Shown: positions 8,787-17,818, numbered from the stretch's first letter. The stretch is DNA of 64,000 nucleotides from Pseudarthrobacter sulfonivorans (GCF_001484605.1 NZ_CP013747.1:4979758-5043757); one strand, 5' to 3'. Made by a program: numbers and translations. Notes: generated by a model from the letters alone, not told the origin.

Positions 8787-10361
8787 TCAGAAACCCTTGC
8801 CCGTGGCGTTGATCGCTTCGGCCATGGTGCCCTTTGCATCGCGGGCGTGAGCCATGATGACTTCCCGGGCCCGCTCCTTGTCGCCGCGCTCAAAAGCCTC
8901 CACGACATCAAGGTGGTCCTGGGCGACCCGCTCAAAGATCTGGGTGCCCTCTTCAAAGGTGGCTGCCATTTGGGCGTGGACGTCGAGCCGACGGTACGAC
9001 TCCAGCAGCATGGGGTTGTCGGAGATCATGAACAGGTACTCGTGGAACTCTTCATTGGTCCTGACATACTCTTCCGGGTCAAGAATCCTTCCAGCGTCCA
9101 CCGCACGTGTGGTGGCTTCGGCAAGACGACGGAACTGGTGCAACTGCTCCTTGCTCAGACGGTCCAACATCAGCTCGGTCACGGCAAGTTCAAGACCCAT
9201 GCGGGCGTCCAGGTGCGCGAAACTGTCTTCCTTACGGAACTCGAGCCGGCCGGTCTCCAGAGATGAAATGGCTTCCACGCGGCTGATGGTGTCGCCTGCG
9301 GTCTCCACCTTATCCGCGGGGGCGGGCGCGCCCGTCTCGGCGTCCCCGCCGGTGGTTTCCTTGGGAGCGAAACGTTCAAAGTAGAAGTTGGCTGGCTGTA
9401 TGCCCTCGGTGTCCAGCCACTTGGAGACGGCGTTGACCATGGGCGGCGGTCCGCAAAGGTAGATATCGACGTCGCCATCGTTGAGGTGGGACGGCTGGAT
9501 GATCTGCGTGACGTAGCCCGTGTGCGGTGCGGTTGTCCCCGGCTCGGAGGCAATGTAATCCCAGCTGAAGGTCGGCAACTTCGCTTCGTAGGTGCGCAGC
9601 CAGTCGAGGCCCACGATGTCGGCTTCACGAGAGACGCCATAAATCAGGTGGACCGGCGTGGCCGGGGGGTTCTCGGACAACTTCTCCAGAATGGACAGGA
9701 GCGGGGCCAGGCCGGTGCCGCCTGCCAGCAGGAGCAGGGGGCGCTTGGGCTCGCGAAGGAAGAAGGAGCCGTAAGGGCCTGTGAACTCGATGGTGTCCCC
9801 TACTGCCGCGCGGTCACGCAGGTACTCGGACATCGCGCCTTGCGGCGTGATGCGCACCATGAAGGACGCATCCATCCCTTCGGGGCCGTTGCTGAACGAG
9901 TATGAGCGCTCCGCGTCGGTGCCCGGGACCTTGATGTTGACGTACTGGCCGGGCAGGAAAGCCAGTGCTTCCCGGTTCTGCACCTCCAGAGCGAAGGAGA
10001 TGGTGGACTCCGAATGCTTGTCGAGTTCCTTCAGCGTGGAAACAAAAGTGGCAGCTGAGGTTTTCGCGGATTCGGAGGTCGCCGGGATCTGGATGGCGAG
10101 GTCCGATTCCGGAACGGCCTGGCAAGTGAGGAGGTAGCCCTTCTCAAGCTCCTCCTCGGTCATGGCGTCGTCGATATAGTCGCCGGGGTCGAAAGAGCCG
10201 GAGTCGCAAAACGCCTTGCACGTGCCGCAGGCGCCATCCCGACAGTCTGAGGGGATGTTGATGCGGGCCTTGTACGCCGCGTCCATGACGGTCTCGTAGT
10301 CGCCGACTTTGATGACTTTAGTGACGCCATCTTCGAAACTGAGGGCTACCTGATGGCCCAT
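8787..10361 (-). CDS. benC: Benzoate 1,2-dioxygenase reductase with C-terminal FCD-type domain
   Basis: 524 residues against ~340 for proteobacterial BenC. Residues 1-~95 are a plant-type 2Fe-2S ferredoxin (Cys40, Cys45, Cys48, Cys80). An FAD-binding domain follows (RSYSFSN) and then an NAD-binding domain (LLAGGTGLAPLLS, CGPPPM). These pass electrons from NADH to BenAB. After a linker near residue 335, residues ~360-515 are a helical domain with EFHEYLF and DHLDVVEAFERGDKERAREV. That pattern is typical of the FCD ligand-binding domain of GntR/FadR regulators, but there is no DNA-binding domain here. My recollection is that actinobacterial BenC proteins are often ~510 residues, so the fusion may be lineage-wide. 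The role of the extra domain is unknown. Confidence 0.88.
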   Translation of the reverse strand: MGHQVALSFEDGVTKVIKVGDYETVMDAAYKARINIPSDCRDGACGTCKAFCDSGSFDPGDYIDDAMTEEELEKGYLLTCQAVPESDLAIQIPATSESAKTSAATFVSTLKELDKHSESTISFALEVQNREALAFLPGQYVNIKVPGTDAERSYSFSNGPEGMDASFMVRITPQGAMSEYLRDRAAVGDTIEFTGPYGSFFLREPKRPLLLLAGGTGLAPLLSILEKLSENPPATPVHLIYGVSREADIVGLDWLRTYEAKLPTFSWDYIASEPGTTAPHTGYVTQIIQPSHLNDGDVDIYLCGPPPMVNAVSKWLDTEGIQPANFYFERFAPKETTGGDAETGAPAPADKVETAGDTISRVEAISSLETGRLEFRKEDSFAHLDARMGLELAVTELMLDRLSKEQLHQFRRLAEATTRAVDAGRILDPEEYVRTNEEFHEYLFMISDNPMLLESYRRLDVHAQMAATFEEGTQIFERVAQDHLDVVEAFERGDKERAREVIMAHARDAKGTMAEAINATGKGF

Positions 10362-10496
10362 GATTTCCTCCTGGTTGGGGGTCGCATCCTCGCAACCCCC
10401 GGAAAGTTAGTGCGGTTATCTCTTACGAGCAGACCCGGCGGCGGGATGCTCCTGCGGGCGCTGCTGCGGCCGCGCCGTACGGTTGCCGGGACGCCG

Positions 10497-11033
10497 TCAG
10501 ATCATGTAGACATCCACCACGTGGTGGATGTAGTCGTTCTTCAGTACAACCTTCTTTTTCAGGATCACCGGCTGCTCGCCGGAGAGATCGATGGTGTAGA
10601 AGCTCGTGCCGAAATAGGTGTCGGTGGTGTTGTACCGGAAGTACAGGGTGAACCAGTTGAAACGGACCTTGACCTGGTCGCCGTCGTGCTCCAGGACTTC
10701 AACGTCCGTGATGTTATGCCCGGTGCGCGGCTCAGGGAGGGAGGTAGCGGAGGAGCGGTCCGTCTTGATCCGGAAGACCCGGTCCTCGATGCCGCCGCGG
10801 TTGTCGTAATAGATGAGCGAGATCTCGTTCTGGGGGTCCACCGTGAGCCGGTCATCGACGTCCCACGCCGGCATCCAGTACTCGGAGTCCGGGTGGTAGC
10901 ACTGGAGCCACTCGTCGAACTGGCGGTCGTCCAGCAGCCGGGCTTCCCGGTAAAGGAAGGCGCGGACAGTCTCGAGGGTCGCGATTTCATCGGCGCTCTT
11001 GAGCGCGGTTAAGGAGTTAATGAGGTTGGCCAT
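10497..11033 (-). CDS. benB: Benzoate 1,2-dioxygenase small (beta) subunit
   Basis: 178 residues, the usual size for the beta subunit of a ring-hydroxylating dioxygenase (scytalone-dehydratase-like fold). Recognisable blocks are FLYREARLLDDRQFDEWLQC and the aromatic-rich VRFNWFTLYFRY. With BenA it forms the alpha3beta3 oxygenase that dihydroxylates benzoate. It lies 40 bases after benA; a 135-base gap follows before benC with no recognisable gene. Confidence 0.92.
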   Translation of the reverse strand: MANLINSLTALKSADEIATLETVRAFLYREARLLDDRQFDEWLQCYHPDSEYWMPAWDVDDRLTVDPQNEISLIYYDNRGGIEDRVFRIKTDRSSATSLPEPRTGHNITDVEVLEHDGDQVKVRFNWFTLYFRYNTTDTYFGTSFYTIDLSGEQPVILKKKVVLKNDYIHHVVDVYMI

Positions 11034-11073
11034 TGGTTTTCAGCACTCTCTGTAGGGATTCGGAAAGTCTTGA

Positions 11074-12456
11074 TTACGCCGTGACCGGTAAGGATTCCTG
11101 GGCAACGGATTCCGCCTCGGCGAGGGCCTTGTCCATTACTTCCTTCCAGTACCCGTGCTGGATCGGGTAGAGTCCCTCGTCTTCGGTGCGTACACCGGAG
11201 GCGATCACCCGCGACATGCCCAGCGCTGTGGCCTGCTCGTCAGGACCCGCAATTTCGTGGGTGGAGCCTCGCGTCATGTCGTTCCACGGCGCGGATGTGG
11301 CCCAGTAGGTCTTGTTGCAGGATCGGAACTCCTCGAGGTCGTCCGGTGTGGCCATGCCGGTTGCATTGAAGAAGTCCTCGTACTGGCGGATGCGCTTTGA
11401 GCGGTTTTCCTGCGATTCACCCTTCGGCGCGATGCAGTAGATCGTCACCTCGGTCTGGTCCGCTGATATGGGACGGAAGTGACGGATCTGCGACGAGAAC
11501 TGGTCCATGATGTACACATTCGGGTACAGGCAGAGGTTGCGTGAAATGTTGATCATGAAGTTTGCCATCTCCTCGCCGTACTTTTCGACGAGCTCGTCGC
11601 GGCGGTCCCACAACGGACGGTCCTCGGGGTTGGTCCACTCCTGCCACAGCAGCAGGTGCCCGTGATCGTAGGAATAGAAGCCGCCTTTAACCTTGCCCCA
11701 CTTGCCGGCGTCCATGGCCTTGGTCTTGTTGGCGGAATCACCGGCGGTGCGGCGGGCCGTCGTCGCGGCGTAGTTCCAGTGCACGGCGGTGACGTGGTAG
11801 CCGTCGGCGCCGTTTTCCGCCTGGACCTTCCAGTTGCCGTCATAGGTGTAGGTGGACGACCCGCGCAGGACCTCGAGCCCCTCCGGGGACTGGTCCACAA
11901 TCGAATCGATGACTTTGGTGGCATCTCCCAGGTGCTCCTCCAGCGGGAGGACGTCAGCTTTCAATGAGCCGAACAGGAAGCCCCGGTAGGAGTCGAAGCG
12001 GGCTACCTTGGTGAGGTCGTGTGAGCCCTCCTTGTTGAAGGTTTCCGGGTATCCGGCATTGCGGGAATCCTTGACTTTAAGGAGCTCTCCGGAGTTCTTG
12101 AATGTCCAGCCGTGGAAGGGACAGGTGAAGGTGGTCCTGTTGTCGGTCTTGCGCCGGCACAGCATGGCGCCACGGTGGGAGCAGGCGTTGACGATGCAGT
12201 TGATCTTCTCGTCCTTGTCCCGTGTAAGCACGACGGGAGTCCGGCCAATGTAGGTGGTGAAGTAGTCCCCCACGTTGGGGATCTGGGATTCATGGGCAAG
12301 GTAGACCCAGTTGCCCTCGAAGATGTGCTTCATCTCCAATTCAAAGATTTCCTGGTCGGTGAAGATTTCACGCTTCGCCCGGATAACGCCGTTCTCTCGA
12401 TCGTCGACGACGGCGTCAGCCAGGACTCCACGGACACGTGTCAGATTCTCGGTCAT
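11074..12456 (-). CDS. benA: Benzoate 1,2-dioxygenase large (alpha) subunit
   Basis: 460 residues. The Rieske 2Fe-2S cluster ligands are Cys92, His94, Cys112 and His115 (CSHRG, then CPFHGW). The mononuclear iron site begins with the [14 protein letters not shown] block carrying two His ligands. Length is normal for benzoate/toluate dioxygenases. It is the catalytic subunit that adds O2 to benzoate to give the cis-diol acid. It is the first gene of benABCD and is divergent from catA across a 339-base regulatory gap. Confidence 0.94.
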   Translation of the reverse strand: MTENLTRVRGVLADAVVDDRENGVIRAKREIFTDQEIFELEMKHIFEGNWVYLAHESQIPNVGDYFTTYIGRTPVVLTRDKDEKINCIVNACSHRGAMLCRRKTDNRTTFTCPFHGWTFKNSGELLKVKDSRNAGYPETFNKEGSHDLTKVARFDSYRGFLFGSLKADVLPLEEHLGDATKVIDSIVDQSPEGLEVLRGSSTYTYDGNWKVQAENGADGYHVTAVHWNYAATTARRTAGDSANKTKAMDAGKWGKVKGGFYSYDHGHLLLWQEWTNPEDRPLWDRRDELVEKYGEEMANFMINISRNLCLYPNVYIMDQFSSQIRHFRPISADQTEVTIYCIAPKGESQENRSKRIRQYEDFFNATGMATPDDLEEFRSCNKTYWATSAPWNDMTRGSTHEIAGPDEQATALGMSRVIASGVRTEDEGLYPIQHGYWKEVMDKALAEAESVAQESLPVTA

Positions 12457-12562
12457 GGTGTGCTCCTTCTTTGGAGAGGGTGCGGGTAGGCGGGCAGCGA
12501 CTGTGCGGCCGCACCTGAACCCCCTCGGGCGGAATGAATGTGTTCCACCCAGTCTGCTGCAA

Positions 12563-12578
12563 GGTGACAGCGCTCACA
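12563..12578. promoter_or_regulatory. CRP/GlxR-type binding site in benA-catA gap
   Basis: GGTGACAGCGCTCACA matches the TGTGA-N6-TCACA consensus of CRP-family regulators at all fixed positions but the first. It lies 107 bases upstream of benA. In corynebacteria the CRP homologue GlxR acts on ben and cat genes, so carbon-source control is a reasonable inference. Confidence 0.6.
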
Positions 12579-12612
12579 TCAGGCAAAACCCTAGTACGAA
12601 CCAAGGATGTCT

Positions 12613-12634
12613 TTATGTAAGTGAGCCTACATAA
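12613..12634. promoter_or_regulatory. Perfect inverted repeat, candidate activator/repressor operator
   Basis: TTATGTA and TACATAA form perfect 7-bp arms around an 8-base spacer, near the middle of the benA-catA gap. The spacing of about 1.5 helical turns between arm centres suits a dimeric regulator such as the nearby LysR protein. Which regulator binds is unknown. Confidence 0.5.
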
Positions 12635-12744
12635 TCGGCGTTATATAAGTCCTTGTTTCGTCCTTATCACCTGACTAGCATGAGATGGACGTCACGTGAA
12701 GCCGGTGAGCCTGCGGGTGCACAGCCCGCGGCCGGCGCGTTTTA

Positions 12745-12768
12745 GGGAACGGGAAATTTCCCGTTCCC
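12745..12768. promoter_or_regulatory. 24-bp perfect palindrome upstream of catA
   Basis: GGGAACGGGAAA is followed at once by its exact reverse complement, giving a 24-bp palindrome without spacer. It ends 27 bases before the catA ATG, in the promoter or 5' untranslated region. It could be an operator for a dimeric repressor (for example IclR-type CatR) or an RNA hairpin. It is not like the other two elements in this gap. Confidence 0.55.
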
Positions 12769-12795
12769 GGTGCACAGAGGAGTGTGGAGATCACT

Positions 12796-13680
12796 ATGAC
12801 TGAGAATCAGTTGGACACCCGCCAAGAAAATGAGGGCACCGCTGTGGAGGCCGGTTCGAAGGCGACCGAGCGCTTCGCCGCTTCGGGCAAGCCCACGGGA
12901 ACGGGAGTACCCAAGGAGCGCGTGAGCTTGCTCGCCGGCGCCCTCATCAAAGCCGCTAACGACATCGTCGTCGAACACGAAGTCACCTACGAGGAGTACA
13001 ACGCCCTGAAAGCCTGGCTGATCAAGGTGGGCAACGATGGCGAGTGGCCACTATTCCTCGACGTGTGGCTTGAGCACACCGTGGAGGATGTCAACTCCCA
13101 GGACCGGCCCGGCACGAAAGGCACCATCGAGGGACCCTATTACGTCCCGAACTCGCCTGTGCTGGATTCCCCCGCCACGGTAGAGATGCGCGATGACGAA
13201 GATGGCGTTCCGTTGCAGTTCAGCGGCCAGTTCACCGACACCGACGGCAACCCGATCCAAGGTGCACAGCTGGAAATTTGGCATGCGGACTCGGCGGGCT
13301 TCTACTCTCAGTACGCCCCGGGCCTGCCGGACTGGCTGTTCCGCGCCAACGTGCAGGCCGACAGCGAGGGACACTTCGTCCTCCACACCATGCGTCCGGC
13401 TCCGTACCAGATCCCCACTGATGGAGCCTGTGGGCAGCTGATCAGTGCTGCGGGTTGGCACGCCTGGCGCCCGGCCCACATTCACATCAAGGTCTCAGCG
13501 CCCGGCTATCAGCCTGTAACCCAGCAGCTCTACTTCCCCGGTGACCCGCACAACGCTGACGACATTGCTTCGGCTGTCAAGCCGGAGCTGATGCTCAACA
13601 CCACACCGCGTACAGACGGCGCCGCCGGCGAAGAAGCCTCATATGACTATGTCCTCGCCAAAGTGGGACAGTCCAAATAG
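12796..13680 (+). CDS. catA: Catechol 1,2-dioxygenase
   Basis: 294 residues from ATG 12796, chosen over GTG 12784 because GGAGA lies 5 bases before the ATG. It has the N-terminal helical dimerisation domain of intradiol dioxygenases. Iron-ligand motifs follow: GPYYVPN with the first Tyr, and RPAHIHIKV with the two His ligands. It splits catechol between the two hydroxyls, giving cis,cis-muconate. The first ~25 residues are a variable hydrophilic tail. It is the first gene of a catABC-benE run on the plus strand. Confidence 0.93.
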   Translation: MTENQLDTRQENEGTAVEAGSKATERFAASGKPTGTGVPKERVSLLAGALIKAANDIVVEHEVTYEEYNALKAWLIKVGNDGEWPLFLDVWLEHTVEDVNSQDRPGTKGTIEGPYYVPNSPVLDSPATVEMRDDEDGVPLQFSGQFTDTDGNPIQGAQLEIWHADSAGFYSQYAPGLPDWLFRANVQADSEGHFVLHTMRPAPYQIPTDGACGQLISAAGWHAWRPAHIHIKVSAPGYQPVTQQLYFPGDPHNADDIASAVKPELMLNTTPRTDGAAGEEASYDYVLAKVGQSK

Positions 13681-13723
13681 GAACTCCTGTGACATGGTCG
13701 GGTTCATAATTTCCGTCCAATGA

Positions 13724-13754
13724 GGTGCCCCAGGGCAATGAGCCCTGGGGCACC
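13724..13754 (+). terminator. 13-bp hairpin between catA and catB
   Basis: GGTGCCCCAGGGC and its exact complement flank a 5-base loop (AATGA), 43 bases after the catA stop, followed by GTTCTT. The stem could partly terminate transcription and set the ratio of catA to catBC, or protect the catA 3' end. It covers the upstream ATG at 13720, which argues against that ATG as the catB start. Confidence 0.65.
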
Positions 13755-13806
13755 GTTCTTCCCAGCACCACTGGACTGCCTGACACAAGCGAAAGGAACC
13801 GAGCCG

Positions 13807-14907
13807 TTGAAGATCGAGCGGATCGAAGTGATCCCGTACTCCATCCCGTACACGCACCCCCTGAAGTTCGCCAGCGGCGAGGTGGCAAACGCTGACCATG
13901 TTCTTGTGCGTGTGCACACCGACGACGGCGTCGTAGGAGTCGCGGACGCACCCCCCCGCCCATATACCTACGGCGAGACACAAGAGTCCATCGGGACGAT
14001 CATCGAGAAAACCTTCGCCCCACAGCTGACCGGCCTCGAGATCGTGGACCGGGAGCAGATCCATGCAGTAATGCGCCGGACCATTCACAACCAAGTGGCG
14101 AAAGGCGCCGTAGACATCGCGGTGTGGGACGCGATCGGCAAAACGCTCCGCACTCCAGTGCACAAGCTATTGGGTGGGTACACCGACCGCATGCGGGTCA
14201 GCCACATGCTCGGCTTCCGGCCAGCGCAGGAACTCCTCGACGAGGCCCTGCGTTTCGGCGAGCAATACGGCATCACCACCTTCAAGCTGAAAGTGGGCCG
14301 TCGGCCGCTGTCACTGGACGTGGAGGCCTGCCACGTGCTGCGCGAGGGACTGGGCGAGGACGTGGAGCTATACCTTGACGCGAACCGCGGCTGGACCGCG
14401 AACGAAGCCCTCGAGGTGCTCCGGAGGACCGAGGGGCTCGGGCTGACCATGCTCGAGGAACCGTGCGACGCCAAGGAAGCACTGAGCCGCCGCCGCCTGG
14501 TCGACAAATCGCCAATCCCGGTGGTAGGCGATGAATCCGTCCCCACGGCTGGGGACGCGTCCCGGGAACTGCTTTCCGGTGGCTGCAACGCCATCTGCAT
14601 CAAGACCGCCCGTTCCGGCTTCACCGAGGCCACCGAGATATTAGGGCTATGCACCGGCCTCGGCGTGGATGTGACCATGGGCAACCAGATCGACACCCAG
14701 ATCGGCTCGCTTGCGACTGTCACCTTCGGCGCCGCACACGAGGCCACCAGCCGCCGGGCAGGGGAACTGTCGAACTTCCTCGATATGGCCGACGACCTGC
14801 TGGCGGATCCACTCCGGATAATCGACGGCACGATCTCCGTGCGCGATCTGCCGGGGGTCGGAGCCGAGATCGACGAGGACAAACTCGCGGCCTACCGCCT
14901 GTCCTAG
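13807..14907 (+). CDS. catB: Muconate cycloisomerase
   Basis: About 366 residues from TTG 13807, which has AAAGGAA about 10 bases upstream and fits the family length. It is an enolase-superfamily enzyme. Recognisable blocks are the catalytic KLKVGRR region (Lys-x-Lys near residue 165), the metal ligands in ELYLDANRGW, LEEPCD and VVGDES, and the C-terminal domain. It converts cis,cis-muconate to muconolactone. A farther upstream ATG (13720) would add 29 residues unlike the family and overlap the hairpin. It is 24 bases before catC. Confidence 0.9.
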   Translation: MKIERIEVIPYSIPYTHPLKFASGEVANADHVLVRVHTDDGVVGVADAPPRPYTYGETQESIGTIIEKTFAPQLTGLEIVDREQIHAVMRRTIHNQVAKGAVDIAVWDAIGKTLRTPVHKLLGGYTDRMRVSHMLGFRPAQELLDEALRFGEQYGITTFKLKVGRRPLSLDVEACHVLREGLGEDVELYLDANRGWTANEALEVLRRTEGLGLTMLEEPCDAKEALSRRRLVDKSPIPVVGDESVPTAGDASRELLSGGCNAICIKTARSGFTEATEILGLCTGLGVDVTMGNQIDTQIGSLATVTFGAAHEATSRRAGELSNFLDMADDLLADPLRIIDGTISVRDLPGVGAEIDEDKLAAYRLS

Positions 14908-14931
14908 CCCGACCATCAAGGAGGAAAAAGA

Positions 14932-15210
14932 ATGTTGTTTTTAGCCCGCATGGACGTGCAATTCCCAGCGCACCTCTCCGCTGAGGACGTCACCCGCATG
15001 CAGGGGTTGGAGAAAGAGTATTCCCAGGCCCTGCAACAGGACGGCCGCCTTGCCTCCATCTGGCGAGTGGTCGGCGAGTACGCAAACTATTCGGTGTTCG
15101 ACGTCGAATCCAATGACGAACTGCACCAGATCCTGAGCAGCTTCCCGATGTACCCCTTCATGAAAATCAAGGTCACCCCATTGGCCAAGCATCCCAACTC
15201 CATCCGCTGA
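14932..15210 (+). CDS. catC: Muconolactone delta-isomerase
   Basis: 92 residues, the normal size. It begins MLFLARMDVQFP and contains LWRVVGEYANYSVFDV-like IWRVVGEYANYSVFDVES, then LHQILSSFPMYPFM, all typical of CatC. It isomerises muconolactone to beta-ketoadipate enol-lactone. AAGGAGG stands 8 bases before the ATG, a much stronger ribosome site than catB has. Confidence 0.93.
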   Translation: MLFLARMDVQFPAHLSAEDVTRMQGLEKEYSQALQQDGRLASIWRVVGEYANYSVFDVESNDELHQILSSFPMYPFMKIKVTPLAKHPNSIR

Positions 15211-15281
15211 GGAATCTGTATCCACTGCGGCGGCCTTTGTAGTCATCAGGACCCCACCTCCGCCATCGCTCAGGAGACATC

Positions 15282-16565
15282 ATGCCCCGCTTCCAAAGCA
15301 CCGCGCCGGTGACCACCGGATCACGGCCTGGCCCGGTCCATGGAGCCCAACCACGCTTAGAACGGCCCCAGTTCCGTCCGGCTGGCGTACGCGACATCCT
15401 GCGGGACATCGGCCCACACTACGCCTCGAACGGGCTTGTCGGACTGGCTTTCTCCGCGTCCGGGCCGGTAGCGGTCACTCTTACCGTCGGGTCGCTCGGC
15501 GGACTGACGGAGGCCCAGCTCGCGTCGTGGGTCTTCGCCATGTTCCTCTCCGCTGGCGCGGCGACCCTGGTGATGTCACTGATCTATCGCCAGCCGTTGG
15601 GCTTCGCCTGGTCCATCCCAGGGACCGTGCTGTTGGGGCCGTCGCTGCAGCATCTGTCGTTTCCTGAGGTGGTAGGGGCGTTCTTCTCCGCCGGTGTGCT
15701 GATTCTCGCGCTTGGTTCGTCCGGAGTAGTGCGTCCGATCATGGCCGCGATCCCCGTTCCGATCGTCATGGCCATGGTCGCCGCCGTGTTCCTTCGGTTC
15801 GGGACGGACATCGTCTCCTCCACACGGGCCGACCCCGCAGTGGCGGCACCCATGGTGCTGGCGTTCCTTGTACTCACCGCCGTGCCCTCCCTAGGCAGAC
15901 GCCTCCCTCCGGTACTCGGTAGTTTGGCGGCAGGCGTCGTCGCCGTTGTGATCAGTGGCCGGTTCGCGATGTCCCAAGGCGGACCGATCCTGGCCATGCC
16001 CGTGTTCACAGCCCCCGCGTTCACTTGGGCTGCCCAACTGGAATTAGTGATCCCCCTGGCACTCACGGTCCTCGTGGTACAGAACGGACAAGGCGCTGCT
16101 GTGCTCCGGGCCGCAGGACACAACCCTCCGATCAATGTCTCCGCGATGACCTCCGGCGTGTTCTCACTGCTCAACGCCACACTCGGCGCGGTCTCCGCCT
16201 GTGTCACTGGACCTACCAACGCCCTTCTGACCGCCTCCGGGCAGAAAAAGCGCCAGTACACGGCCGCGGTGGTCTACGGACTACTGTCCCTGCTGTGCGC
16301 TTTGCTGGCTCCAATGCTCACCCGTCTCATGCTGGCCACGCCCGAAGCTTTCGTTCTGGCCCTGGGGGGAATCGCCATGCTGCGTGCCCTCCAACAGGCC
16401 TTCGTTTCCGCTTTCGCCACGAACTTCACCTTGGGAGCCTTGGTTACTTTCGTCGTCACGATCTCCGGCCTGGACCTCTTCAACATCCATGCCGCATTCT
16501 GGGGCGTCGTTATCGGCTACGCAGTGTCCCGCCTGCTCGAGCGACGGGACCACGCGCAGGCCTGA
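15282..16565 (+). CDS. benE: BenE-family benzoate transporter
   Basis: 427 residues with about a dozen hydrophobic segments and the BenE family pattern: LGFAWSIPGTVLL near residue 110, and the conserved region around NPPINVSAMTSGVFSLLNA and TGPTNALL near residue 300. BenE proteins are benzoate:H+ symporters of the inner membrane. Together with the AAHS protein at 2501 this gives the cluster two different benzoate uptake systems. AGGAGA lies 6 bases before the ATG. It closes the cat run; 108 bases later the repeated accessory border begins. Confidence 0.9.
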   Translation: MPRFQSTAPVTTGSRPGPVHGAQPRLERPQFRPAGVRDILRDIGPHYASNGLVGLAFSASGPVAVTLTVGSLGGLTEAQLASWVFAMFLSAGAATLVMSLIYRQPLGFAWSIPGTVLLGPSLQHLSFPEVVGAFFSAGVLILALGSSGVVRPIMAAIPVPIVMAMVAAVFLRFGTDIVSSTRADPAVAAPMVLAFLVLTAVPSLGRRLPPVLGSLAAGVVAVVISGRFAMSQGGPILAMPVFTAPAFTWAAQLELVIPLALTVLVVQNGQGAAVLRAAGHNPPINVSAMTSGVFSLLNATLGAVSACVTGPTNALLTASGQKKRQYTAAVVYGLLSLLCALLAPMLTRLMLATPEAFVLALGGIAMLRALQQAFVSAFATNFTLGALVTFVVTISGLDLFNIHAAFWGVVIGYAVSRLLERRDHAQA

Positions 16566-16592
16566 CGGAGCGGATCGCGTGAAGCGTCAAAC

Positions 16593-17051
16593 ATGGGCAT
16601 GGTATTTGGCGGAATCCCGCGAGGGACCTTGAACATCATGTCGGTGAACCGTTGGACGCCATCGAGAACGAACGGTCTCCTTTGGCCCACGGCGCTCCGG
16701 GCGCACATCCAGTCGAGCCTGCACAACGCCGAACTTATCTTCCGCGGCAGCCGATTCCAGGACAGCCTTGCCCCCGGCCTCCCACACCGAACGGTTACTC
16801 CCTGGTTCACGGCGGACGTCGACACTCACCTGAAGGCCGTCCTAGCCCCACGCTCCGCCGAGCGGACAGCCGCTGCCCGCCGACTCGGGAACAGCCTCGA
16901 CGGGGAGGAGCCGACGACGGCGCAACTCGCCGAATTGCTCGCCCAGCGACAACTTCCCCAACTTAGGGACAGCCCCATTACCGACATGCCCGGCCCGCAC
17001 CTTCCGATGGAACTCCTCCTCTTCGGCGAATCCGTGACGAGTCGTGAACTA
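16593..17051 (+). pseudogene. Truncated, frameshifted DUF4192 gene (left copy)
   Basis: From about 16,704 the reading frame closely follows the C-terminal half of the intact DUF4192 protein at 56,350. Shared blocks include NAELIFRGS, FTADV-THLKA, TAAQLAE and PMELLLFGES. DNA similarity starts near 16,673, where the left copy has lost a base and changes frame. The first ~140 residues of the family are absent, and the frame runs on past the normal end. This is a dead fragment marking the left edge of the accessory region. Confidence 0.75.
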
Positions 17052-17818
17052 GAGGCGTGCGCCTGTCCACATTTCTGCCAAATTTGTGCACGCAGAAACG
17101 CTGAAATGACACTGTCCTGCGAAGACAAAGGGTTATGGGTGGGCTCCGGTCCCGCACCCTCCCTCCTTGGCGGTTGCGGGGCTTGGTTGCGGGGCTTGTC
17201 CGGCACATTCCTGGGGGCTGCATGCCCGGGCCTTTGCCGGCCAGCAGCCACCCTCGTGGGGCATTGATACGCGTGTAGCGATCGACAGCCCCAAAACGCG
17301 TGGGCTCACCGAGGGGCTTCGCGAACGTTCCACGGGCGGGTCATGTCGGAACCGCGTGCGGCAGGAATGGAGAGGTGGCGGCGCGAAAACGCCGACTGAC
17401 CGACACCATGGAACACGTCAGGCATGAACTCCCAGGCACCGGCCCGCGCGTTAGCCTGCGAGTTCCCCGCAGGTCATGTCACCTGGGACGCCTGGACGCA
17501 TGAACTGGTAACAGCCAAAAATTGCAGGAAGGAAACAGGATGCACGCTGAACAACCGCCCGTGGACTGGGTGTGCACAATGTGCACACCACCTTTGGTCG
17601 GACAAACGGCCGCATTCCCGCTCCCAAGCCATAAGAAGGAGCGAAATTTGGCGAAAAATCCTCAAGAAATCTCGCACAGGTCATGTCATCAGCTCACCCC
17701 CAGGCCATGAATAGGTGAAAGACCAACTACGGTCACCAGGGAAGTCAGAAAGGAGCCAGCAACTGGGTAGATCCCAGCACGCGGAGGGCCAACTCGCCAG
17801 GGCCCTGACCCCGCCACC
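16673..17818 (+). repeat. Left copy of the 1.1-kb border repeat
   Basis: This stretch aligns end to end with 56,734-57,860 in the same orientation. Order and spacing of landmarks are kept: the DUF4192 3' half, the stretch around AATTTGTGCACGCAG, three GGTCATGTC motifs (17,338; 17,472; 17,680) and a dyad at 17,569. Identity stops at 17,819, where an IS21 element begins. No gene other than the DUF4192 remnant is recognised in it. Confidence 0.75.
17569..17589. promoter_or_regulatory. Dyad GGTGTGCAC-aat-GTGCACACC
   Basis: Two perfect 9-base arms with a 3-base centre. The right border copy has the same dyad at 57,608 with a matched change in both arms, which suggests a selected binding site or hairpin. 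Confidence 0.55.

Noticed and set aside
13720..13806. catB starting at ATG 13,720
   Set aside because: The extra 29 residues overlap the hairpin and do not resemble the family; TTG 13,807 has a proper ribosome site.
17330..17690. GGTCATGTC motifs as a CRISPR or iteron array
   Set aside because: Only three units per copy at wide spacing, and the intervening sequence is conserved between copies, so they are not spacers. An iteron role was not supported by any replication gene.
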